Positions 51,219 to 63,478 of a DNA stretch of 64,000 nt are shown piece by piece. This DNA is from an uncultured Alphaproteobacteria bacterium (GTDB taxonomy: Bacteria > Pseudomonadota > Alphaproteobacteria > HIMB59): contig CACGPU010000001.1 of the NCBI GenBank assembly GCA_902575065.1, positions 124,001-188,000 of the forward strand. The letters run 5' to 3'. Position 1 is the first letter of the stretch. Each line of letters begins with the position of its first letter. Made by a program: the position numbers and the translations under genes. Under the pieces are notes generated by a model. The model saw nothing but the letters and a program-made list of their open reading frames with translations. It was not told the DNA's origin and searched no databases.

Positions 51219-52873
51219 ATCAAAGATATGTGTATTAACAATTCAGGCTTTAATGAAAAATTTCTATTATAAGTTTTTCTTGAAACTTCCTCTACTAACC
51301 CGCTTAGCGAATTTTCATCTATCTCCTCCTTGATAAACAATATTTTATTTAGCAAGATATCTTTAATTTCATCTTGAATTGCTTCTTTATTGTAGGGAAA
51401 AGGGAAGCCTTTATCAGATATTTGAAATTTAATAATATCAAATTGTTTGTTTAGAATTAAATTAATACTAACTACACCATTATGAAGGATCTTTCCCCTT
51501 TCATTTATAAAATTATCTTCATCAATAATTAGATTTTGAACAACAGGTAGTTTTTTTATAACAAATTGTTCAATTAACTTATGATTTTTATTTACTAAAT
51601 CTAATTGGCACAAATCTCCACTTAAAAGAAGATTAGTTTTTTCAATTTTTAAGCTTTTAGCTATTTCTAAATGTTTTTTTAAATGAAGATATTCACCGTG
51701 CATAGGAATTAAAGATTTAGGCTGAATAAAAGAGTAAAATTCTTTTATTTCATTTTTTCCTGGATGTCCTGAAACATGAACAAATTCCTCTTCATCAGAG
51801 ATAATATTTAAGCCTAAGTAACTAAAAGAATTTTTTAAATACGAAATTGATTTTTCGTTGCCAGGAATTTCTTTTGATGAAAAAATTATATTATCTTTTG
51901 CACTTAATTTAATTTGATTATGTGTATTATTCGCAATCTTCCAAAGAGCAGAGTTTTTTTCACCTTGGCTACCTGTGCAAATTAAAAGAACTTTATCTTT
52001 ATTATAATCCTGAAATTTTTTTTCGTTAAGTATTTCAAAATTTTCAATTAACTTTTCTTCTATAGCAGTATTTATAGCTCTTTTTATACTTCTACCTACG
52101 ACAAATATTTTTTTATCATGTTTAATTGCATTTGAAATAATGGTTTTAAGTCTTGCAATATTTGAGGAAAAACAAGTAACTATAATTCTACCTTTAAGTT
52201 TATTAAATAAATTATTAAATGATGGATCTAACTCTGACTCTGAGCGTGATATCTCGTTTACACCAGCGTTGGTTGAGTCACCTATAAGTAAGTCAATATT
52301 TTCATCTTTCAATAACTGATAATTTTTGTAATCGAAGGGTGAGCCAGTAACTGGATTTTTATCTATTTTCCAATCACCTGTATGATAAATATTTCCTTCC
52401 AATGTTTTAAAAAATATACCAGTGGGATCGGGTATAGAGTGAGTTGTTGGAATTAATTGAAATGAAAAATTCTCAAATTCTACTTCTTGAAAGTCCTCAA
52501 CTATTACAAATTTTTTCTCAAAATCATTAATTTTATTGAACTTATGTTTTATATAGGAAAAAGTAAATTGATTGCAATAGATTGGAAAGTCAATCTTATC
52601 AAAGTAATACTCTAGTCCTCCAACATGATCTTCATGCGCGTGTGTTAGTATCATTGCTTTAGGTTTAATGGATGTATTCAAAAAAATATATGGATCAGGA
52701 ATAGTTATATCAACACCTGGGAGACTATCATCTGCAAATGATATACCACCATCAACTATTATTTGTTCTCCTTTAAAGGAGTATAAATAGTTATTACCCC
52801 CTATTTCACCTATTCCTCCAATAGGCAAAAAATAATTGTTTTTTTTATTATTTAATAATTCTAAGTTTTTCAT
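51215..52873 (-). CDS. rnj: Ribonuclease J (metallo-beta-lactamase/beta-CASP)
   Basis: LTHAHEDHVGG, GDSTNAGVNE, HVSGHPGKNEI. Confidence 0.94.
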   Translation of the reverse strand: MKNLELLNNKKNNYFLPIGGIGEIGGNNYLYSFKGEQIIVDGGISFADDSLPGVDITIPDPYIFLNTSIKPKAMILTHAHEDHVGGLEYYFDKIDFPIYCNQFTFSYIKHKFNKINDFEKKFVIVEDFQEVEFENFSFQLIPTTHSIPDPTGIFFKTLEGNIYHTGDWKIDKNPVTGSPFDYKNYQLLKDENIDLLIGDSTNAGVNEISRSESELDPSFNNLFNKLKGRIIVTCFSSNIARLKTIISNAIKHDKKIFVVGRSIKRAINTAIEEKLIENFEILNEKKFQDYNKDKVLLICTGSQGEKNSALWKIANNTHNQIKLSAKDNIIFSSKEIPGNEKSISYLKNSFSYLGLNIISDEEEFVHVSGHPGKNEIKEFYSFIQPKSLIPMHGEYLHLKKHLEIAKSLKIEKTNLLLSGDLCQLDLVNKNHKLIEQFVIKKLPVVQNLIIDEDNFINERGKILHNGVVSINLILNKQFDIIKFQISDKGFPFPYNKEAIQDEIKDILLNKILFIKEEIDENSLSGLVEEVSRKTYNRNFSLKPELLIHISLI

Positions 52874-53606
52874 TTAAAAAAATATGATAAAAAAAAATAC
52901 CTAAAAGAGTTAAATCTTCTCTATAAATAAAATTAGTTTTTTTATAGTCGATACAGGTAGCATATCCACCAGTAAAAATCACTTTAAAATTTCTTTTGTA
53001 GGTAGTTTTAATTAATTTTATGTAAGACTCTATCATTATTTTGTAACCCACATTAAATCCAGACATTAGAGCTTGATTAGTATTTTTACCTATGATGCTA
53101 GATTTATTAGAAAATTTCATATTCTTTATACCAGAAGCTAAAGAAATTAGATTTTCATAAGAGGTGGTTAGGCCGGGTAATATCACACCTCCGTAATATT
53201 TCTTATTTATGATAATATCTAATGTAGTGGCAGTGCCTAAATCAACTATGATAAAGAATTTAGATTTTGGATAAATATTTATAGCAGATAAAACATTAAT
53301 AATTCTATCTTTACCTAGCTGGCGTACATTAACTGTTTTATGAACTAAACGAGATAATTTTTTTTTATTAATGAAAAAAAAACGATTTCGATAGGGTTTT
53401 AGATTTTTAATTATAACTTTGTCTACTTCTGAGACAACAGAGCAAATATAAATTTTAGTATGAGTTTTGAGTTTATTCTTAAAAAAAAGAATGACTGATT
53501 TCAAATCTTCCTTTGAGTATCTAATTTGAGAGATTTTTTTTAAATTCTTATCAACAATTGATGAAAATTTTATAGATGTATTTCCAATATCAACTAATAA
53601 ATTCAA
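52848..53606 (-). CDS. coaX: Type III pantothenate kinase
   Basis: LLVDIGNTSIKFS, GKDRIINV, IIVDLGTATTLDII, GGVILPGL. Confidence 0.94.
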   Translation of the reverse strand: MNLLVDIGNTSIKFSSIVDKNLKKISQIRYSKEDLKSVILFFKNKLKTHTKIYICSVVSEVDKVIIKNLKPYRNRFFFINKKKLSRLVHKTVNVRQLGKDRIINVLSAINIYPKSKFFIIVDLGTATTLDIIINKKYYGGVILPGLTTSYENLISLASGIKNMKFSNKSSIIGKNTNQALMSGFNVGYKIMIESYIKLIKTTYKRNFKVIFTGGYATCIDYKKTNFIYREDLTLLGIFFYHIFLNEKLRIIK

Positions 53607-54289
53607 AATAGTTCTCCAAAGAAAATATTTTTAGTTGCATCATCTATTTTGATCTTTAAAGATAAATCTTCATTTACTGATAATATTTCAATAATATTTT
53701 TTCCAAAAATTGGATGATTTAATTTAAAGTCCCTTAGCATATATTGATTAAGATATCTCACTAATTTCTTATTAGATATTTTTTTTGTTAAATTATGTTC
53801 AATAATACCAATTATTATATTTGATAAATCGAGAATATTTGATTTTTCATTGATAATGCTAAATAGAGAAACTGAATCGATTATTGGAGAATTGTTTATA
53901 TTTATTCCTATACCTGTTTTTAGATATGATTTTTTACCTAAGATGGTCGATTTGACAACAACACCAACTATTTTTTTATTTTTATAAAATAAATCATTTG
54001 GCCATTTGTAGTCTAGGTTAATATTAAAATTAATTTTAAAAAATTTGTGAATTATGTAACAAATATAAAAGTTATTTCTTAAAGCATGTGAAGCTTTTAA
54101 TTTTTGATTAATTGTTAAATAAATATTACCTATAGGGCTTAACCATTTTTTTTTACCCCTTCCAGTACCTTTAATTTGTCTAAAAGATTGAATATATAAA
54201 TTATTATCTTTTAAAATTTTTTTATAATTATTAAAGCTAATAATTTCATCTTGTGTAGAATTAATTGAGTCAAAGATAACTTTATACAA
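53603..54289 (-). CDS. birA: Biotin--[acetyl-CoA-carboxylase] ligase (no HTH)
   Basis: GTGRGKKKWLSPIGN, YKWPNDLFYKNKKIVGV, TGIGININ. Confidence 0.92.
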   Translation of the reverse strand: MYKVIFDSINSTQDEIISFNNYKKILKDNNLYIQSFRQIKGTGRGKKKWLSPIGNIYLTINQKLKASHALRNNFYICYIIHKFFKINFNINLDYKWPNDLFYKNKKIVGVVVKSTILGKKSYLKTGIGININNSPIIDSVSLFSIINEKSNILDLSNIIIGIIEHNLTKKISNKKLVRYLNQYMLRDFKLNHPIFGKNIIEILSVNEDLSLKIKIDDATKNIFFGELF

Positions 54290-54292
54290 TTT

Positions 54293-55681
54293 TTATTTGA
54301 AAAGATTATCTACTAAATTAATTAAAGGGTCTGGATAGATGAAAAATAAAGTTATAATTAATCCAGATGATATAAATATAACTTTGCCTGTTTTGTTATT
54401 ATCATCTAGTAACTCTATTTCTGATTTGTTAAAAAACATATTCTTAATAATTGTTAAGTAATAGAATGCAGCAATTACTGAACTTAAAACAGCAATAATT
54501 GATAATAAAATAAATCCATCGTTTATAGAAGCTGAAAGAATGAAGAACTTTGCAAAGAACCCCGCAAAAGGTGGTATTCCTGCGAGAGAAAAGAAAAACA
54601 CTAACATGCTTATAGATTTAGAATTTGAGGTAAATCTTAAACCATTGAGTTGGGATATTTTTGTAAATTCCCCATCTACAGTTCTCAAGTTCAGTAAAAC
54701 AGCAAAAATACCAAACGTAGTAATCAGATAAATAATCAAGTAAAAAAATAATGTACCCTCAGACATAAATTGGTAACTCATTATTCCGAGAAGCATAAAA
54801 CCAATGTGGTTGATGGAGCTGAAGGCCAGAAGTCTTTTTATAACTTTTTGTGTAATGGCTCCATACACTCCTACTAATAATGAAATAGCACATACCATTT
54901 GAAAAATATAATTAAGAGATTTGATTTCAAAAATGTTTAGTTCTTGATAAACCCTGAATAAAAATATTAATGATGCAAATTTAGGTAAAGTTGCAAAAAA
55001 GAGTGTAGATATAGTTGGAGATCCTTCGTACACATCAGGTGTCCAAATATGAAATGGAGCAGCGGAAACTTTAAAAAATAAAGAAATAAGAACTAATGAT
55101 AACCCTATTTCGCTTATTGCAGTGAAATTATCTAGGTATTGTATATTAAAAGACCCAGTATCGTAATAAATCATTGAAATACCAAATAGAAGAAATCCTG
55201 ATGATAAAGCACCAAGAGAAAAATATTTTATACCTGCTTCATTTGAAGATAAATTTTTAGTATTGAAAGCAGCCATCAAGTACAAGGATAAAGATTGTAA
55301 CTCTAAACCAATAAAAGCTGTTAGAAAATTATTACTAGAAATTAGAACAAATGAGCCAAGAATAGCAAACAGTAAAAATAACACATATTCGTATCTATAT
55401 AAATTTTCATTCTTCAAGGGTCTTTTTAACAGTAAAATGAATACTATTGAGCCAATAGATAAAATAATCTTAGATAAAACAAATAAGTTAATCGTATTGA
55501 GTGATATTTGTGTGGAGCTATAAAATTCTTTTCCATAATTTAAAAGCAAAATACTCAACAAGATGAAACCTAAAGTATTTAAAGATACAGCCCTGTCCTT
55601 ATTGAATAATCCAAAACATAAGGTTATCAAAATCAAAGATAAGATAAAAATTTCTGGTATGAATTGATATAAATTAACCAT
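54293..55681 (-). CDS. nuoN: NADH-quinone oxidoreductase subunit N
   Basis: Proton-pumping family membrane protein: FKVSAAPFHIWTPDVYEGSPT. Confidence 0.95.
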   Translation of the reverse strand: MVNLYQFIPEIFILSLILITLCFGLFNKDRAVSLNTLGFILLSILLLNYGKEFYSSTQISLNTINLFVLSKIILSIGSIVFILLLKRPLKNENLYRYEYVLFLLFAILGSFVLISSNNFLTAFIGLELQSLSLYLMAAFNTKNLSSNEAGIKYFSLGALSSGFLLFGISMIYYDTGSFNIQYLDNFTAISEIGLSLVLISLFFKVSAAPFHIWTPDVYEGSPTISTLFFATLPKFASLIFLFRVYQELNIFEIKSLNYIFQMVCAISLLVGVYGAITQKVIKRLLAFSSINHIGFMLLGIMSYQFMSEGTLFFYLIIYLITTFGIFAVLLNLRTVDGEFTKISQLNGLRFTSNSKSISMLVFFFSLAGIPPFAGFFAKFFILSASINDGFILLSIIAVLSSVIAAFYYLTIIKNMFFNKSEIELLDDNNKTGKVIFISSGLIITLFFIYPDPLINLVDNLFK

Positions 55682-57135
55682 TATATAATGCTTAAGGAAA
55701 TACTCTTATTTATCATTTCAAATAAAAGTTTTGGATAAATTCCTAAAAGCATTGTGAGAAATGCTAAACAGGAGAAGTAGAAAATTTCAATATTTGTTAA
55801 GTCAGCTAATTGCTTTATATCTGATTTTATATCTCCGAAATTAATATTTTTATACAATAAGAGCATGTATGAAGCTCCTAAAATTACTCCAATAGCGGTA
55901 AAAAAAGTGAGATAAACACTAACACTTATAGTTGACATTATAACTAAGAACTCCCCAACAAAACCACTAGTTCCAGGAAGGCCCACAGATGAGAGCATAA
56001 AAATCATAAAAAAGAATGAATATTTAGGCATTACATTTGTTACACCACTATAATCAGATATCATTCTGGTGTGATGTCTTTCGTATACCACACCAACTAT
56101 TAAAAATAATGCTGCAGAAACAATTCCATGACTTATCATCTGAAAATATGCACCATTAATTCCATCTTGAGTTAAAGTGAAAATGCCAATGGTAACAAAT
56201 CCCATATGAGCAACAGAGGAATAAGCAATCATTTTTTTCATATCTAGTTGTCTTAAAGCTACGATTGAAGTGTAAACAATAGCTACACAACTTAGTGCGA
56301 AAATCATTGGTTGAAAATAAATTGAGGCATACTCAAAAAAAGGTAAAGATAGTCTTATAAAACCGTATGCACCTAATTTAAGAAGTACACCAGCCAAAAT
56401 TACTGATCCACTCGTGGGCGCTTGAACGTGTGCATCAGGTAGCCATGTATGAAAAGGAAACATAGGTACTTTTACTGCAAAAGATGCAAAAAAACATAAA
56501 AAGAGAACCAACTCAATTTGCTGATCAAATGTAAAGTCCGAAATTAACTCAATATTGCCTGATTTCACTTTAGAAATAATATAAATAATCGCAAGTAACA
56601 TTAAAACAGATCCTGCTAGTGTGTAGAGAAAGAATTTGAAGGTAGCATAAAGTCTGTTCTCTCCTCCCCAAATTCCAATTATCAAAAACATCGGGATTAA
56701 AACAGCTTCAAAGAAAACGTAAAAAATTACAAGATCGATACTAACAAATACTCCTATAATAAAACTCTCAAGCAATAAAAAATAAATAACAAATTCTTTG
56801 GCTCTATTTTGAATAGAATTAATAGAACATAATAAACAAATAGGGACTAAGAATGTTGTCAGTAATATAAGTGGTATTGAAACACCATCAACTCCGACAT
56901 AGTAATTTATATCGAATTTATCAAACCAAGTATGAAACTCTATAAATTGATAACCATTTTTTGATTTATCATAAAAAATTGGTAATAGTAAACTAAGAAG
57001 AAATTCACCTGTTGTTATCCATAAACCTGATAGAAAAATAGTTTTATTTTTTAATTGCGTGCTACTTGAAAGTGAGAGTGTTAATGCTCCTATAATAGGC
57101 GTTAGAATTAATAGTGATAATATTGGGAAACTCAT
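55681..57135 (-). CDS. nuoM: NADH-quinone oxidoreductase subunit M
   Basis: VKVPMFPFHTWLPDAHVQAPTSGSVILAGVLLKLG. Confidence 0.97.
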   Translation of the reverse strand: MSFPILSLLILTPIIGALTLSLSSSTQLKNKTIFLSGLWITTGEFLLSLLLPIFYDKSKNGYQFIEFHTWFDKFDINYYVGVDGVSIPLILLTTFLVPICLLCSINSIQNRAKEFVIYFLLLESFIIGVFVSIDLVIFYVFFEAVLIPMFLIIGIWGGENRLYATFKFFLYTLAGSVLMLLAIIYIISKVKSGNIELISDFTFDQQIELVLFLCFFASFAVKVPMFPFHTWLPDAHVQAPTSGSVILAGVLLKLGAYGFIRLSLPFFEYASIYFQPMIFALSCVAIVYTSIVALRQLDMKKMIAYSSVAHMGFVTIGIFTLTQDGINGAYFQMISHGIVSAALFLIVGVVYERHHTRMISDYSGVTNVMPKYSFFFMIFMLSSVGLPGTSGFVGEFLVIMSTISVSVYLTFFTAIGVILGASYMLLLYKNINFGDIKSDIKQLADLTNIEIFYFSCLAFLTMLLGIYPKLLFEMINKSISLSII

Positions 57136-57136
57136 C

Positions 57137-59053
57137 TTAGGTTATGGATATATAAAAAATGATAGTTATAAAGAGTGTGAAACCAGAAATTATTATAAAA
57201 GTGTAATCGAAAATATACCCTGTTTGTATCCTTTTAAATGCTTTTGAAATTGTAGAAACTATCGAGGCACTTCCATTTGGTAAATACTTATCGATTATAC
57301 CTTGGTCTATTTTGGTCCATAAAAACTTACCTAAATTGTAAAGTGGTAAAACAAAAATTTTGTTATAAAATTCATCAAAATACCATTTGTTCAAAATAAA
57401 ATTATAGATTGAGTAAAAACGTTTTTTTAAGTCAGCAAGTTTGTTTAAATTATAACCATAATAATAAACTGCTAGCCCTACACCAAAAGCTACCAAAGAT
57501 TTTGATAAAATTGGATAAAAAGAGGAGTAGTATTGCTTATCTTGATTCAAAAATATTATTCCATTCCAGAAATTTTTTGAATTATATCCCGCTAATAAAT
57601 CGTTTAGGAAGAAGCCTGCTAGAATTGCTCCTACGGAAAGTAATAACAATGGAACCAACATAAAAGGACCAGATTCATGAATTTTTTCATAATCATAAGA
57701 TCCATTATAATTCCCATGAAACACCTTAAATATGAGCCTAAAAGAGTAAAATGCGGTCATGGCAGAGACTATAGCCAAAATTACATAAACCAATGGGCCT
57801 AAACTAATTAAGTTAAATGATGAACTTAAAATTAGATCCTTTGAAAAGTAACCTGATGAATATGGAAAACCTATAATAGCTAATGTACCTATCCACATCA
57901 TTACTGCGGTGATTTTCATCTTTGAAAAAAGATTTCCCATTTTATCCATATCTTGCTCATCATGAACACCATGAATCACAGATCCTGAAGATAAAAAGAG
58001 TAATGCCTTAAAATAACCATGTGTTATTAAATGAAAAATTGCAATATTAAATGCGCCTAAACCACAAGCCACAAACATGAAACCCAACTGACTACAAGTT
58101 GAATAAGCTATCACCTTTTTTATATCTTTTTGAAAAAAGCCCACTGATGCAGCAAAGAATGCTGTTAATAGACCTATTATTAAAACAAAAGTCATAATGA
58201 AGTCAGACATGACCATTAATTCTGAAAATCTTACAGTCAAGAAAACACCAGCTGTTACCATTGTTGCTGCATGAATTAATGCTGAGACAGGTGTAGGTCC
58301 CTCCATAGCGTCAGGTAACCATGTATGAAAGCCAAACTGGGCAGATTTTCCCATAGCACCTATGAAAAGGAAAAAACAAGAAAAAATTAAAGCATTAATT
58401 TCAAATCCTAAAAAATTAATTTGATAGCTTAATAATTTCTCTTTCCCCGCAATTATTTCATTAATTGATAATGTGTCTAAAAATATATAGAGAGTTGCAA
58501 TACCGATGAGAAATCCAAAATCTGCAACTCTATTTACTAAAAAAGCTTTCATTGCAGCTAAATTTGCAGACTTCTTATGATGCCAGAAACCTATCAATAA
58601 ATAAGAGGCTAGACCAACACCCTCCCATCCAAAAAATAACTGAATTAAATTATCACTTACAACTAAGGCAACCATACAAAAGGTAAATAGACTCAAATAA
58701 GTCATGAACCTTACTTTTGAGTTATCATGAGACATGTACTCAATTGAATAAATATGAACCAATGCAGAAACTGTGAGAACAAGTGTTAACATCAAAAGAG
58801 TAAGAGAATTTACAGAAATTCCCCAATTAAAGAACTGACCAGAAACAAAAAACCACTCTAGAACAGGAATTATAATTTCAGACGATGAAGAACTAGAAAA
58901 ACTAATAAATAAGAACCAACTTAAAATAGCTGCTATAGATATTAGAGTAGAAGAGAAATATTGGGCAGTTTTTTCACCTAATAACACTCCAAAAGGATAT
59001 GTAAAAATGGTTGAAATTAGAGGAAGAAAAAAAAGTAATTTATAACTTAACAT
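57137..59053 (-). CDS. nuoL: NADH-quinone oxidoreductase subunit L
   Basis: GWEGVGLASYLLIGFW, GKSAQFGFHTWLPDAMEGPTPVSALIHAATMV. Confidence 0.98.
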   Translation of the reverse strand: MLSYKLLFFLPLISTIFTYPFGVLLGEKTAQYFSSTLISIAAILSWFLFISFSSSSSSEIIIPVLEWFFVSGQFFNWGISVNSLTLLMLTLVLTVSALVHIYSIEYMSHDNSKVRFMTYLSLFTFCMVALVVSDNLIQLFFGWEGVGLASYLLIGFWHHKKSANLAAMKAFLVNRVADFGFLIGIATLYIFLDTLSINEIIAGKEKLLSYQINFLGFEINALIFSCFFLFIGAMGKSAQFGFHTWLPDAMEGPTPVSALIHAATMVTAGVFLTVRFSELMVMSDFIMTFVLIIGLLTAFFAASVGFFQKDIKKVIAYSTCSQLGFMFVACGLGAFNIAIFHLITHGYFKALLFLSSGSVIHGVHDEQDMDKMGNLFSKMKITAVMMWIGTLAIIGFPYSSGYFSKDLILSSSFNLISLGPLVYVILAIVSAMTAFYSFRLIFKVFHGNYNGSYDYEKIHESGPFMLVPLLLLSVGAILAGFFLNDLLAGYNSKNFWNGIIFLNQDKQYYSSFYPILSKSLVAFGVGLAVYYYGYNLNKLADLKKRFYSIYNFILNKWYFDEFYNKIFVLPLYNLGKFLWTKIDQGIIDKYLPNGSASIVSTISKAFKRIQTGYIFDYTFIIISGFTLFITIIFYISIT

Positions 59054-59379
59054 TAATCTTTTAGTTGATTTATTTGAGTAATATCAATCTCTCCCTTATT
59101 TCTGAAATAAATAACCAATATAGCTAAGCCAATGGCTGCTTCTGCAGCGGCAATAGTTAAAATAAAAATGGAGAATACCTGACCATTAATATCATTTAGG
59201 AAAACCGAAGCTGATACAAAATTAATATTTGCAGCCAATAATATAATTTCAATACACATTAAAATTAGAATCATATTTCTTCTATTTAAAAATAATCCGA
59301 AGCACCCAATAATAAAAACAATTAAAGAAAGTATGAAGAAATGATTATAAGTAAGGCTAGTCATCTTTAATACCTTCAC
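59053..59379 (-). CDS. nuoK: NADH-quinone oxidoreductase subunit K
   Basis: Three-TM subunit; NMILILMCIEIILLAANINFV, AAAEAAIGLAILV. Confidence 0.96.
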   Translation of the reverse strand: MKVLKMTSLTYNHFFILSLIVFIIGCFGLFLNRRNMILILMCIEIILLAANINFVSASVFLNDINGQVFSIFILTIAAAEAAIGLAILVIYFRNKGEIDITQINQLKD

Positions 59380-59956
59380 CAGACTTAATTTTTACTAGTT
59401 TTACTCTATCTTCGGCTGTAGTAGAGTTTTGACTTTCTATGTTTTGTCTTTTGATAGTTGGTCTATACACATGTGTTAAAACAATTGCACCAATCATAGC
59501 AAGCAACAAAACGATACCGCTTAACTGGAAATCAATAAAATACTCTGTGTAAAGCACATCTCCAATTTGCTCAGTATTATTTTTAGATCTAATGAAAGTG
59601 TCTAAATTATCTTTTGAAGTTTTAAATACAGTTAAATAGATTATTTCAGCTAAAATTATACCAGCAAAAAGTAACGCAAGGGGTATATATCTTTTTATGT
59701 TGAACATTAAAGTTGTGATTTGAATATCGAGCATCATCACAACAAAAAGAAATAATATAGCTACTGCTCCTATATAAACGATCGCAAGAATAATACCAAC
59801 GAACTCTGCACCAATAAGAATAAAAAGAAATGTAGAATTTAGAAAAGCTAATACAAGAAAGAGTACAGAGTTAACTGGATTTTTTGAAAATATAACAAAT
59901 ATACATGTGGTGATCAAAAATGCTGCGAACAAAAAAAAAGAGCCAACAAGAAACAT
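59357..59956 (-). CDS. nuoJ: NADH-quinone oxidoreductase subunit J
   Basis: NPVNSVLFLVLAFLNSTFLFILIGAEFVGIILAIVYIGAVAILFLFVVMML. Confidence 0.96.
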   Translation of the reverse strand: MFLVGSFFLFAAFLITTCIFVIFSKNPVNSVLFLVLAFLNSTFLFILIGAEFVGIILAIVYIGAVAILFLFVVMMLDIQITTLMFNIKRYIPLALLFAGIILAEIIYLTVFKTSKDNLDTFIRSKNNTEQIGDVLYTEYFIDFQLSGIVLLLAMIGAIVLTHVYRPTIKRQNIESQNSTTAEDRVKLVKIKSGEGIKDD

Positions 59957-60444
59957 TATCTATATTTACTGTCCCTTTTTAAATTTTCGCTAATTTGTTT
60001 TTCCCAAATATCTCCGTTTCGTAAAAGCTTTTCCTTGTCATAAAGCAATTCTTCTCTTGTTTCAGTAGCGTATTCAAAATTTGGTCCTTCAACAATTGCA
60101 TCTACTGGACATGCCTCTTCGCATAAACCACAATAAATACACTTAGTCATATCAATATCATATCGGGTAGTTCTTCTACTCCCATCAGGTTTTGGTTCTG
60201 CTTCAATAGTTATAGCTTGCGCAGGGCAAACTGCTTCACATAACTTACACGCAATACATCTTTCCTCACCATTCGGATACCTTCTCAAAGCATGTTCCCC
60301 CCTAAATCGAGGACTAATAGGACCCTTTTGATTAGGGTAATTAAGAGTGACTTTTGGCTTAAAAAAATAAGTTATCGTTAATTTCAAACCTTTCATTAAT
60401 TCGAAAAGAGTAAAGGATTTTATATATTTAATTAGTGTTGTCAT
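59956..60444 (-). CDS. nuoI: NADH-quinone oxidoreductase subunit I
   Basis: Two 4Fe-4S motifs [12 protein letters not shown] and [12 protein letters not shown]. Confidence 0.98.
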   Translation of the reverse strand: MTTLIKYIKSFTLFELMKGLKLTITYFFKPKVTLNYPNQKGPISPRFRGEHALRRYPNGEERCIACKLCEAVCPAQAITIEAEPKPDGSRRTTRYDIDMTKCIYCGLCEEACPVDAIVEGPNFEYATETREELLYDKEKLLRNGDIWEKQISENLKRDSKYR

Positions 60445-60446
60445 TG

Positions 60447-61445
60447 TTAGTTAGGTAATAGTCCAAAGTAAAATAAAAATGCTGATGTAATAACTACCCA
60501 AATCAAGGTAAAAGGTAGAAAGATTTTCCAGCCAAGTCGCATAAGTTGGTCATATCTATATCTTGGAAAAGTTGCTCTGACCCATAAAAACACAAAAAGA
60601 ATTAAAAATACTTTAATTACAAACCAAAATATTCCAGGTATTGCGTTTAAAGGGAATATATCTATTGGAGGGTACCAACCTCCTAAAAATAGAATTACAG
60701 TTAGGGAGCTCATTAAAATCATATTGGCGTATTCTGCTAAAAAAAATAAGCCAAATGATATTGATGAGTATTCGGTAAAAAAACCTGCAACTAATGTGGC
60801 TTCATCTTCAGGCAAATCAAATGGGAGTCTATTTGTTTCAGCTAATGCTGAAATAATAAATATAACAAACATAGGTAACAGTGGTATAGCAAACCACATA
60901 TTCTTTTGACTCTCCACAATATCAATTAAATTTAATGAGCCGACACAAATCAAAACTGTTATGATTACAAAACCTATTGATACTTCATAAGAAATCATCT
61001 GAGCTGCTGATCTCAATGCACCTAAAAAAGGATACTTAGAATTACTAGCCCAACCAGCGATAATGACTCCATAAACACCAAACGATGACACAGCAAACAA
61101 ATATAGAATACCTATATTTATATTTGCTATAACATAAGTTGAGCTAATTGGGATAACAGCCCAAGCTATTAAACTTAATATTAAAGTAAGCATAGGCGCA
61201 AAGATAAAAAGGAATTTGTTTGAGCTAGAGGGAAGTAAATTCTCCTTAGTGAGTAATTTTAATACATCAGCAAAACTCTGTAGTATTCCGAATGGTCCAA
61301 CAACGTTAGGGCCTTTTCTTAATTGAACAGCACCAAGCACTTTTCTTTCTAAGTACACTAATAATGCAACAGAAACTAGTACAGGGACAACAAAACTAAA
61401 TATTTTTAAAATACCAATTGTTAACTCAAAGGATAAACTTGTCAT
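60447..61445 (-). CDS. nuoH: NADH-quinone oxidoreductase subunit H
   Basis: [43 protein letters not shown]. Confidence 0.98.
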   Translation of the reverse strand: MTSLSFELTIGILKIFSFVVPVLVSVALLVYLERKVLGAVQLRKGPNVVGPFGILQSFADVLKLLTKENLLPSSSNKFLFIFAPMLTLILSLIAWAVIPISSTYVIANINIGILYLFAVSSFGVYGVIIAGWASNSKYPFLGALRSAAQMISYEVSIGFVIITVLICVGSLNLIDIVESQKNMWFAIPLLPMFVIFIISALAETNRLPFDLPEDEATLVAGFFTEYSSISFGLFFLAEYANMILMSSLTVILFLGGWYPPIDIFPLNAIPGIFWFVIKVFLILFVFLWVRATFPRYRYDQLMRLGWKIFLPFTLIWVVITSAFLFYFGLLPN

Positions 61446-63478
61446 TATGCTGATTTCTCCAAAAGAGATGGAGTTGAAATTATTTCATCAACACATTTGG
61501 CCATAGTGACAGAATTTTTTGAAATCACATCTGACATATAAAAATTACTTACAGGATATTCTGCCTTACAATCTTCAAATTCAATATCTGGTGTAATTGA
61601 AGTTGAATTTTCAACAGCAATAATTTCATGATAATCAGAAAGAATTGGGTGTTTGTCAAATAACTCAGATCTTAATTGATCAAAAGTATTTGGGATAAAA
61701 TCAAAAGATAATTCATCAGATAGTTTTTTTAGTATCGACCACTCTTCTTTGGCGGATCCAATTGGATTATGGCATTTTTTTGCTTCTTGAGGTCTGCCTT
61801 CAATATTTACAAAAGTACCATTTTTCTCTGTATAAAGAGGTGTTGGCAAAACAATATCAGACCCCATCGCTCCATCATCACCATGATGGCCAAAATAAAC
61901 TTTAAAACAGTTATTGAACTGCTCGTCGGCAATATGTTCTGAGCCAAAAGAAAGAACCAATTCAAAATTATCTTTTTTTAAATTAGAAAACGGCTCACAA
62001 AGGTTATTAGTAGTATTACCTATAATCAATTGGCCAACACGTGAGGCATATGGATTTAAAAAATTTAGATTATTTTTTTCTTTTGTGATTACTTTGTATT
62101 TATCAGCATATGAAAAAATTGATTTTAAAGTTTTAATATTTTTAATTTTATTTAAAAACGCAGAGCCAATAATTATAAGAGGGTTTGTAGATTTTTTTAA
62201 TGCTTTGATTAGATTTTCATTATTTAAACTTGATAAACTCTCTCCTAGATACTCTGTTTTATAGTTCAAAGATATATTTTCACCAATGTTAAATACTTTT
62301 GAGTCATTATTGTAAGCTTTAAATATCTTATGATTTATAATTGGTGTTTCTATTTTTGGGTTTGTTCCTAAAAGTATAATTAAATCTGAATTTTCTATAT
62401 CGTTTAAAGGTGTGTTAAAACGATAACTATCTAAGCTTTCTAAGATAGCATGATTATCAGTTCGGCACTCCACATTGTCTTTACCATAATTTGACATAAA
62501 TTTTTTGATTGCATATCCGGTTTCTAAATCTACGTGCTCACCAATCAAAGCTAAAGGTTTTAGAGTTTTTAATTTATCTTTTAAAACTTTTAATGACTCT
62601 TCCCAATTTGATATTGATAATTTTTGGTTTTCTTTAATGTAGGGTGTGTCTATTCTTTGTTGGTAGTAACCATCGTAGTTAAATCGAACTTTATCTGATA
62701 TCCACTCTTCATTTATGTATTCATTTGTTCTTGGTGTAACTCTTAAAATCTCCTCCGCTCTACTATCGACTCTGATATTAGAACCAACACTATCGAAGAT
62801 ATCGATTGAATCAGTACGTTTTAGCTCCCAAGGACGTGCTTTAAATTGATATGGCTTACTCGTAAGTGCTCCTACAGGGCATAAATCAATTACATTTCCT
62901 GAAAGCTCTGAAGTGATTGATTGTTCAAGGTAAGTGGTAATTTCTGCATTCTCGCCCCTACCTAACATACCTAATTCTGGGACTCCGGCTACTTCAGTGG
63001 CAAATCTTACGCACCTAGTGCAATGGATACATCTTGTCATTATAGTGTTTACCAGAGGTCCCATATTTTTATTATCCACTGCCCTTTTATTCTCTTTATA
63101 TCTGGATTTGTCGAAACCGTAGTACATGGCCTGATCCTGTAAATCGCATTCTCCACCTTGATCGCATATTGGGCAATCTAAGGGGTGATTAATTAATAAA
63201 AACTCCATAACACCTTTTCTACCTGCGTTTACTTTTTCAGAATTAGTGATTATCGACATGCCCTCCATTAGAGGCATAGTGCAGGAAGATACTAATTTTG
63301 GAGCTTTTTCTATTTCTACTAAACACATTCTACAGTTACCAGCTATAGAGAGTTTGTCGTGATAGCAAAATCTTGGAATTTCTTCACCAGCGATTTCACA
63401 GGCTTGCATCACAGTCAGATTTTTATCTACCTGAATTTCTTTTTGATTAACTTTAATATTTATTAGATCGTCACTCAT
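61445..63478 (-). CDS. nuoG: NADH-quinone oxidoreductase subunit G
   Basis: [40 protein letters not shown]. Confidence 0.97.
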   Translation of the reverse strand: MSDDLINIKVNQKEIQVDKNLTVMQACEIAGEEIPRFCYHDKLSIAGNCRMCLVEIEKAPKLVSSCTMPLMEGMSIITNSEKVNAGRKGVMEFLLINHPLDCPICDQGGECDLQDQAMYYGFDKSRYKENKRAVDNKNMGPLVNTIMTRCIHCTRCVRFATEVAGVPELGMLGRGENAEITTYLEQSITSELSGNVIDLCPVGALTSKPYQFKARPWELKRTDSIDIFDSVGSNIRVDSRAEEILRVTPRTNEYINEEWISDKVRFNYDGYYQQRIDTPYIKENQKLSISNWEESLKVLKDKLKTLKPLALIGEHVDLETGYAIKKFMSNYGKDNVECRTDNHAILESLDSYRFNTPLNDIENSDLIILLGTNPKIETPIINHKIFKAYNNDSKVFNIGENISLNYKTEYLGESLSSLNNENLIKALKKSTNPLIIIGSAFLNKIKNIKTLKSIFSYADKYKVITKEKNNLNFLNPYASRVGQLIIGNTTNNLCEPFSNLKKDNFELVLSFGSEHIADEQFNNCFKVYFGHHGDDGAMGSDIVLPTPLYTEKNGTFVNIEGRPQEAKKCHNPIGSAKEEWSILKKLSDELSFDFIPNTFDQLRSELFDKHPILSDYHEIIAVENSTSITPDIEFEDCKAEYPVSNFYMSDVISKNSVTMAKCVDEIISTPSLLEKSA

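Noticed and set aside
61914-62264. Plus-strand 116-aa ORF antisense to nuoG
   Set aside because: The longest antisense ORF in the track, but it overlaps well-supported NuoG coding sequence and has no domain signature.
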